The notes under the pieces: generated by a model | Databases searched by the model: none | The model's input: the letters and a program-made list of their open reading frames with translations, nothing else | Told to the model about the DNA's origin: nothing | Program-made: the position numbers and the translations under genes | NCBI GenBank assembly: GCA_032719365.1 | Contig: CM064870.1 | Span: 43,866,194 to 43,930,193 of the forward strand | Origin: Prinsepia uniflora | Lineage: Eukaryota; Streptophyta; Magnoliopsida; Rosales; Rosaceae | Reading direction: 5' to 3' | DNA length: 64,000 nt | Shown here: in pieces, positions 58,017 through 64,000 of the stretch | Position numbering within the stretch: position 1 is the first letter of the stretch | Layout: the number at the start of each line of letters is the position of its first letter

Positions 58017-60879
58017 TGTCAGGACCCGTCCTCAATCACTCTGGGATTAACGAGGAACGCCTCTGATCCCGTCTGACAAGAAGTGTCAGACAAGGGATAT
58101 TTTCGACCTTTGCCCTCCCGGGCTATCAGAGTACGCTAGGATCCGGAGGAGGCATGTGATATCTCGGTCTCTGCTACAGTCCACACCGTATCCAACCTGA
58201 AGGGTATTAAAAACAGAAAGACTGTGAGTGGACAAAAATAAAGAGTTTATAAAAAAATATTTCACAAAAGACCTTTATACCCTCCACTAAAAAACATGCA
58301 TGCATAGTAAAACCATTTATCCAATCACATATGTTTAAACAACCATAATTAGGGTCTCAGCCCCAAGTTCCGTAAATACAAGTCACACGGGCTCCTGCCC
58401 AAAACCATTTACAGAAAACCATAACATACTAAACATATGCGGGATCTCAGCCCAAATCCATTTATCATCATAAACACAATTTCCCAAACCACTGAAATCA
58501 TGTTTATCCATTATATTTCATATCCAAGAACCTGTCAAGGTAAAATAAAGCTACGCGCGTGCTAACCGGGGTCTCAAACCCAAGTCTCTCTAGGGTGCAT
58601 CCAGGTCAATGTCCGTAAATCAATGACCCTCGCTGGAGGTAACGAACCATGCCCATCCTGAGAGTAAGGAACCCAACTAGGGGGCGACTCCACTCAGTCA
58701 GTGCTCCGTGACTACTCCGGGGTCCACCCAGGCCAACAACCCTCCCCGGAGGAGACAATCATATATAAAGGATGGAATATGAAAAACCGTTGAAATCATT
58801 CTTTAAACCTTTCAAGGATTCATGCCCGGCCCCCATAAGCCGTCATGAACCATAAAATCCTTTCCAAGAGTTCATGCCAGTTCCCATAAACCGTCATGAC
58901 CCATAAAAACCATTTGTAACACATAGCTGGGCCCTAGGCCCGTATCCACATACAAACTGGACCCCTAGTCCGAACCGTAAACCAACTGGGCCTCTGGCCC
59001 GATGGCTCATTAAATCAACTGAACCTCAAGTTTGAGAGTTCATAAGTCAAATGGGTCTCGTGCCCGATCCATCTTTCCAAATCCGAAATTAATTCGAGAA
59101 TCAATTAGGCCTCTAGCCCGAGAATGTAACTAAAAGGGACAACGAGTCCGAGGGTTTCCGAACAAAGGGGTCTCAAACCCAAGTTTACCTTTTCAAATCC
59201 AAAACCATTTCATGAAATCATACCCAAAACCATAAGTACGGAAAATCAGTGTAAAACCAGAAAACCTCGATTTACGTGTAAGCACGTAAATTGCCTCGTA
59301 AAGCGTGAAACCTTATAATTTACAACCATCAAATTCAACATCATAGAATCACATTCATAATCCATATAAAACATTTATGCATGCATCACAGTTTAGAAAT
59401 CAAGGTCCACTCACAGACCGTCCGAAGCCGCACCTCGATACTCGTGTCATAATCGTCTCCCGGGTCAATCGTCATCACCGGGATTCCCAAACCTGTCCAA
59501 ATTCATTTAGAGGGTTACTAATAGCCTCATTAACCTCTCATTGAAGTCCCATCATTTTCCCGATTTTCTAACTATTTTTAAACTCGATCCTAAACCTTCA
59601 GACACCCCAAAACCTATCAAAACGATATCTGATTGACACGAAACTAGTCCCAAAATGTTCGTTACATCGAATAGAAGATTTCACGTATTGAACACTTTCC
59701 AAAATTATGGGCCACGCACCCCCACGCGCCCCAAGAATGGCTTGTGCACTGTTCATCGTCATCAAGCTTCAGCTGAACCGGTTTCCTGCACTGAACCGGT
59801 CTGAACTGGTGTGACCGGTTTGACGGTTATCTCCGTTTGTTTTGGTTTGATTCCAACCCTAATTAATCCTATAATTCCTATTTCTTCATTCCCTATCAAT
59901 CCCAATCATTAAACCTTACTAAAAACGCCTAAATCCTACCTATAATCGAAGGGCCTCACGACCTTGTTTTTCCCAGCCATTCTCACGGCCTCCTCCGCCG
60001 TGAACCACCCTCCTAATCATCATAATAACTTCCTAATATCCTAACAAACTCATCCTAATCATTTAAAAGCAACCATAATGAGGAAATCGAATTAAAAATG
60101 GAAATTGGGCAAACCGAGTTACCTCTCGGGTTTCTTAGCTCCACCGGCTACGGCGGCGCCGTCCAGGCGAGCCACCACGTTCACAGCTCCTCCTCTCAGT
60201 CCCTCTCAACTCTCTTGGTCCTCAGGCATGACAAAACAGGAAAGAGTTGGATTGGTTTGGTGAGAAGTGAGATCGGGTTGTGTTTGAAACGAAGAAAATG
60301 AAGATGTTCGATGCATGAAGGAAAAGATATGGCCTATGGATGGGTGACACTTGTCACTCATCCATAGGGGATGAACTAAATAACTGGGGCCCACTAGAAT
60401 CCAAAAGTTAAGTTGTTTCGTAAAACGTGCAATAGTTCCCCAAAATTTCCTTGAACCGTAACTTCGTCGTCGAACGTCCGAACTCGACGTGCCGCCTGCC
60501 TACGGATTTGTATCGTCCTGATCTACGTAACAGTCCTTGGCCCTCGGCCATCGGACCTCCCATTCCAAAAGTCAACATTTTGCCCCATTTAATCAAAATT
60601 ACCAAAATGCTCTAAACTTCCGAACGTCATAACTTCTTCCTCAAATGTCGGAATTGAACGTGCCACCTATCTATGAACTCGTGACGTCACGAACTACGTC
60701 ACAGTCATTGGTTAAAGTCCATTTGACCGCCTGAATGAAAAGTCAACATTTTGCCACGGCTAAGGGCAAAACGGTCATTTTGCATCGTTCGTCTGTTTTT
60801 GCCAAACTAATCACCGATTAACCTCACTAATCGTGATTAGTCACTAATCTAATCTAGAAATTTGGGACAGGTCGTTACA
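58017..60879 (-). mobile_element. Solo LTR, minus strand, TSD TAGGA/CAGGA
   Basis: It starts TGTCAGGACCCGTCC and ends GGGACAGGTCGTTACA on plus. The flanks TAGGA (58012-58016) and CAGGA (60880-60884) differ by one base. It is closest to the LTRs of 5963-15679: the GGGCCTCNNGCCC tandem units are at 58930-59120, ACTGTGAGTGGAC at 58220 and GTCCACTCACAG at 59406. A 16-bp-arm palindrome is at 60334-60367. The neighbouring internal sequence continues after it, so it is an insertion and not the partner LTR of 53118-55783. Confidence 0.78.
60334..60367. repeat. 34-bp palindrome in LTR
   Basis: CTATGGATGGGTGACA-ct-TGTCACTCATCCATAG has one mismatch. The outer arm CTATGG/CCATAG replaces CAATGG/CCATTG of the copy at 2873, so both sides changed together. 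Confidence 0.88.
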
Positions 60880-61249
60880 CAGGAACTAATCCTTGCTCTA
60901 TCACACCCAACAGTGTCATCTCACTTATATCAATCAATCTATATAACCATTTCTTTATGATGTGACCAATCGACCCACAAACCTAACTATTATTGCATAA
61001 TTACCCTTATTACTTTACCTCCCAGTGGACCCGACTTGCGTCCCACTGAACTGGACTATCTCCTAAGTCCAAATCCTTGTATACCTCGGGTCTCCGCCCG
61101 AACCTCAATCACGAAGGACACTGACGCGTCCCACAAGTCCAAAACAAGACCAAGCCATGATTTCCTAACTCTTTAGTGTCTGGCCATATACCAGTCCTTG
61201 GCATCCTAAGTGCCAAACATTCCTCAATCAGCCTTTCTGGCTCCTCTCG
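60880..61249 (-). other. Continuation of the coding-free internal domain
   Basis: Same composition as 55784-58016; it begins with CAGGA, the second copy of the target duplication, and is cut at 61249 by the next LTR. Confidence 0.5.
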
Positions 61250-64000
61250 TGTAACGACCCGTCCCGAATATCGGGATTTAATAATATTAAATGGTGATTT
61301 ACTAATCTGGGATTAGTTGTGTGATTTCAGACGAATTGTGCAAAATGACCGTTTTGCCCCTGGGCGTGGGCAAAACGTTGACTTTTAATTCGGATGGTCA
61401 AATGGACTTTAACCGATGACCGTGACGTAGTTCGGGACGTCAGAGTTCATAGACAGGTGACACGTTCGATTCCGATGTTCGTGGTGAAAGTTATGATGTA
61501 CGGAAGTTCAGGGGCGTTTTCGTAATTTGTACAAAATAAAGGAAAATGTTGACTTTTTGATCGGGAGGTCCGATGGCCGAGGACCGAGGACCGTTAGGAA
61601 GGTCTCGATGCCCTGAGTTCGTAGACAGGCGACACGCATCAATCGGAGTCCGTATGACCGAGTTACGGGTCAGGATGCGTGAGGGGCATTTTGGTAATTT
61701 ACTGCACAAGGGCAGAATGGTAATTTCACGGGTGTTTGAACGGCTACTGTAGCACCGTGGAGGGAACATGGCCAACGCACGGGTGGTGCGTTTATGGAGC
61801 AAATTGATGGCCTAAAACTATTGTTTATAGGTTGTATGGATTGTTTAGTGGCATCGTGCGATGCCAGGCTGTGTGGGACGGTGGATTTAGCCATTAACTA
61901 TGGCTGGTGCACGATGAAAAGCAGAGTGCTTCCCACATGAGTTCAGCCTTTCCAGGGCCCAATTGAGCGGATTGTGGTGGGCAATGTAGTTAAGGGACTG
62001 AGTGAAGTGTTCTGGGATTGAGAATGAGAGGGAAGGAGCAAAATTGGTGTGGAATTGTTCAAAAACCCGAAACTGGTTTTTGAAGAGTTCAAAATCGAAT
62101 TTCGGTTTTCAGGCCAGCCCAAGCCTAATTGATGATTGATTGAGCTTCCTGGAACTTCAACGAGTCGAACCAGATCAAATGGAGCAAGCTTTGGGGCTCC
62201 TAGGGCCGTGGACGGACGAGGTGGACGGCCGGAAAACTCGAGCTTGAGTTGTGGTGATTGAGGTAATGTCGTGTTCAATTAATCATGCTAATTGGTTCGT
62301 GTTAGTCCTTATATGCTTCATATGAAGTTAATTTGACAATGGTTAAGGATTGATGGAGTTTTGGTGATTGACCCGTTTTGGGTGATCACGGGTTAATGGC
62401 TTGATTAAGGAATAATTGATGTTGATCGATGTCACAGAACTGAAATTCATATGCTAATGATTGTTTTAGGATCAAGAACGGATTGAATTGATGTCGAATT
62501 GGGTGTGATTGAGCCGGATCCTATCGCGGGTAATCAGACCCGTTTACCAGACAAACGGGTGAAGATGGTGACTGTAGCAGTCACTGTAGCTGGCGCGTGG
62601 CTTTCACGCGCAGCCACTCACGGCGGCGCGTGGGCACGAATCTCGAGGTGAGGTCAACATTACTTTTATCCTATTCAATGTTACAAACATTTTGGGATTG
62701 GTTTCGTGTCGATCGGATCCCGTTTCGTTATTGTTCGGGATGTCCGAAGGTTTTAAATCGAGGTTATAAATACTTAAAAATTCGGGAAAATTATGGGACT
62801 TGAATAGGATGTTAATGATGAGGTTAGTGATCCTCTAATGTGTTTTGAACAGGATTGGGAGTCCCGGTGTTAGTGGTGTGGCCCGGGAAGGCCTATGGCA
62901 CGCGTATCGAGGCGCTCGGTTAAACGGTCTGTGAGTGGACATTGGTTTTATAAATTCGATGCATGCATAACTGTTTCATGATTTTTATAATTGTGATTAT
63001 ATGATTTATGTTGGATATCAGTGAATTTATATGTTTTCATGCATTTCGAGGCGATTTACGTGTTTGTACGTGAATCGAGGTTTTCTGGATTTGCACTGAT
63101 TTCCATAAATGTGGTTGGATATGATTTCATGAAACGGTTACGGATTTGTTAAAATGAATCGGGCCAGGGGCCCAGTTAACTTATAAATCGGGCCAGGGGT
63201 CCAGTTAACTTATGAATCGGGCCAGGGGCCCAGTTGACTTATATATGTGATTTCGGGTCGGGGACCCTAAAATGGAATGGAATAAACTATTTCGGATTTG
63301 ATTCAACTATTTGGACTTATAACGGTTTTATGGAAATTCGGGGCAGGGCCCTTGTGATATTTTGGAAATGAATAATTGAATGTGTTCCATAAAACCATCT
63401 CGATATGAGGATATTTATATCCTGGTCTCCTCCAAGTGTCGGGGACACTGGAGAAGTCACGGTGCATTGCCTGCGAGGGCTCATTGTACGGAGCTACCGG
63501 ACCGTATAGTGATCCAGGAGCAGGATTGCTGGACGTCATGGACGTCAGACATCGGGGATGTCAGAGATATGGACCCGGTGAGACCCCGGGCAGCACGCGT
63601 TGCTTAATACCGTGAGATATGACGTCTGGAACGTCAAGCGTCTAGGACGCTAGGCATCGGGGATGCCGGAGATGGAAAAATGATAAATGAATATTACTGG
63701 ATTGATGAAATAACTCTTGGATTGACTTTTGGAATTTGAAACTATGCTTTGGTTTCCGGGCTAAGGCCCTAATGGTTATTTCTAAATAAATATGGGATTA
63801 TTGGTTTTTGGTGCATGCATATGATTTTACTGAGGGGCATAAATGCCTTATAAATGTTTTAAACAGACTTGTTTATTTTCGTCCACTCACAGCTTTTGTT
63901 TTTAATGCCCTTCAGGTTGATTCCGGATACGACTGCAGCAGAGACTTGAGCATCGCACACCTCCTCCATCGATCCTTACGCACTCTGGAAGCCCGGTTGG
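61250..64000 (+). mobile_element. Plus-strand LTR, truncated by the window edge
   Basis: It starts TGTAACGACCCGTCCCG, preceded by TCTCG. It has the family layout: donor-like GAGGTAATG (62259), acceptor-like TTTTGAACAG (to 62852), GTGAGTGGAC (62931), GTCCACTCACAG (63882) and CCCTTCAG (to 63915). Repeats of ATCGGGCCAGGGGCCCAGTT lie at 63160-63240 and a run of hairpins at 63430-63667. About 150 bp are probably missing before the LTR end, so whether it is solo or part of a full element cannot be told. Confidence 0.8.
63430..63667. repeat. Run of five mini-hairpins in LTR
   Basis: CTCC(a)AGTGTC-ggg-GACACTGGAG (63430-63453), GACATC-ggg-GATGTC (63548-63562), GACGT-ctgga-ACGTC (63621-63635), AGCGTC-tag-GACGCT (63637-63651) and GGCATC-ggg-GATGCC (63653-63667). 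The arms differ but stay self-complementary. Confidence 0.8.

Larger units (their letters stand above)
53118..61249 (-). mobile_element. Minus-strand coding-free LTR element, right part not seen
   Basis: The LTR at 53118-55783 is followed by ACCTACCCCCTTAAAG, the ATTTCGTCCTCGAAATTCC box and then C-rich internal sequence (55784-58016). That is interrupted by a solo LTR (58017-60879) and continues to 61249, where a plus-strand LTR starts. The 5' LTR and primer site must lie beyond the window. This is the third element with the same design as 5963-15679 and 39300-45118. Confidence 0.65.

Noticed and set aside
53118..60879. One element with LTRs 53118-55783 and 58017-60879
   Set aside because: The two LTRs belong to different subfamilies (TTTAAAGAC array against GGGC/GCCC array), and the internal sequence continues beyond 60879, so the right one is a separate insertion.

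Overview
The window is plant nuclear DNA, almost certainly from a flowering plant, and it consists almost entirely of nested LTR retrotransposons. The evidence is one chromovirus with its coding domains still readable, the plant tRNA-iMet type primer site TGGTATCAGAGC, a Cassandra-type TRIM, and at least ten long LTRs of 2.5-3.1 kb from diverged lineages of one superfamily (starts TGTAACGRCCCG, ends GGGTCCTGWCA). I see no intact host protein gene, tRNA, full rRNA gene or CRISPR array. I cannot name the species.

Layout. 1-2380 is AT-rich intergenic DNA with a possible leftward promoter at the edge. From 2381 to 36886 runs a substrate locus: about six tandem units of ~570-610 bp, each a piece of a decayed zf-RVT/RNase H-like reverse-transcriptase pseudogene. 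It has been split by successive insertions: a solo LTR (2531-5074, TSD ACTTT); a minus-strand element without coding capacity (5963-15679, TSD CTATA) that itself carries a Cassandra TRIM (9055-9838, TSD CAATG); a solo LTR (15948-24394, TSD ACTTT) holding two further solo LTRs (17934-21054; 21415-24212, TSD AGTGC); and a structurally complete Tekay/Del-like chromovirus (25146-35375, TSD ATTTG). From 36887 to the right edge is a second nest: two overlapping copies of one LTR (36887-39299 and 45119-53112), minus-strand coding-free elements (39300-45118; 53118 to about 61249), solo LTRs (46000-48930, TSD GGTGA; 49204-51855, TSD CTTGT; 58017-60879) and a plus-strand LTR running off the end (61250-64000).

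The chromovirus has the order LTR, PBS, gag, protease, RT, RNase H, integrase, chromodomain, PPT, LTR. Its polyprotein is broken by several stops and frameshifts, so it can move only if supplied in trans.

The most unusual signal is inside the LTRs. Diverged copies keep the same gene-like layout: GTAA donor, ...ACAG acceptor, a 60-95 nt exon-like block, GTGAGTGGAC donor, ~0.85-1.1 kb, then a CTCAC branch-point-like motif, T-rich tract and CTCCAG acceptor. The second intron-like interval is packed with small hairpins (4-6 bp arms, 3-6 nt loops) whose arms differ between copies by compensatory changes. A 30-34 bp palindrome with compensatory changes lies upstream. I know of no description of this combination. 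All of it is read by eye and untested.
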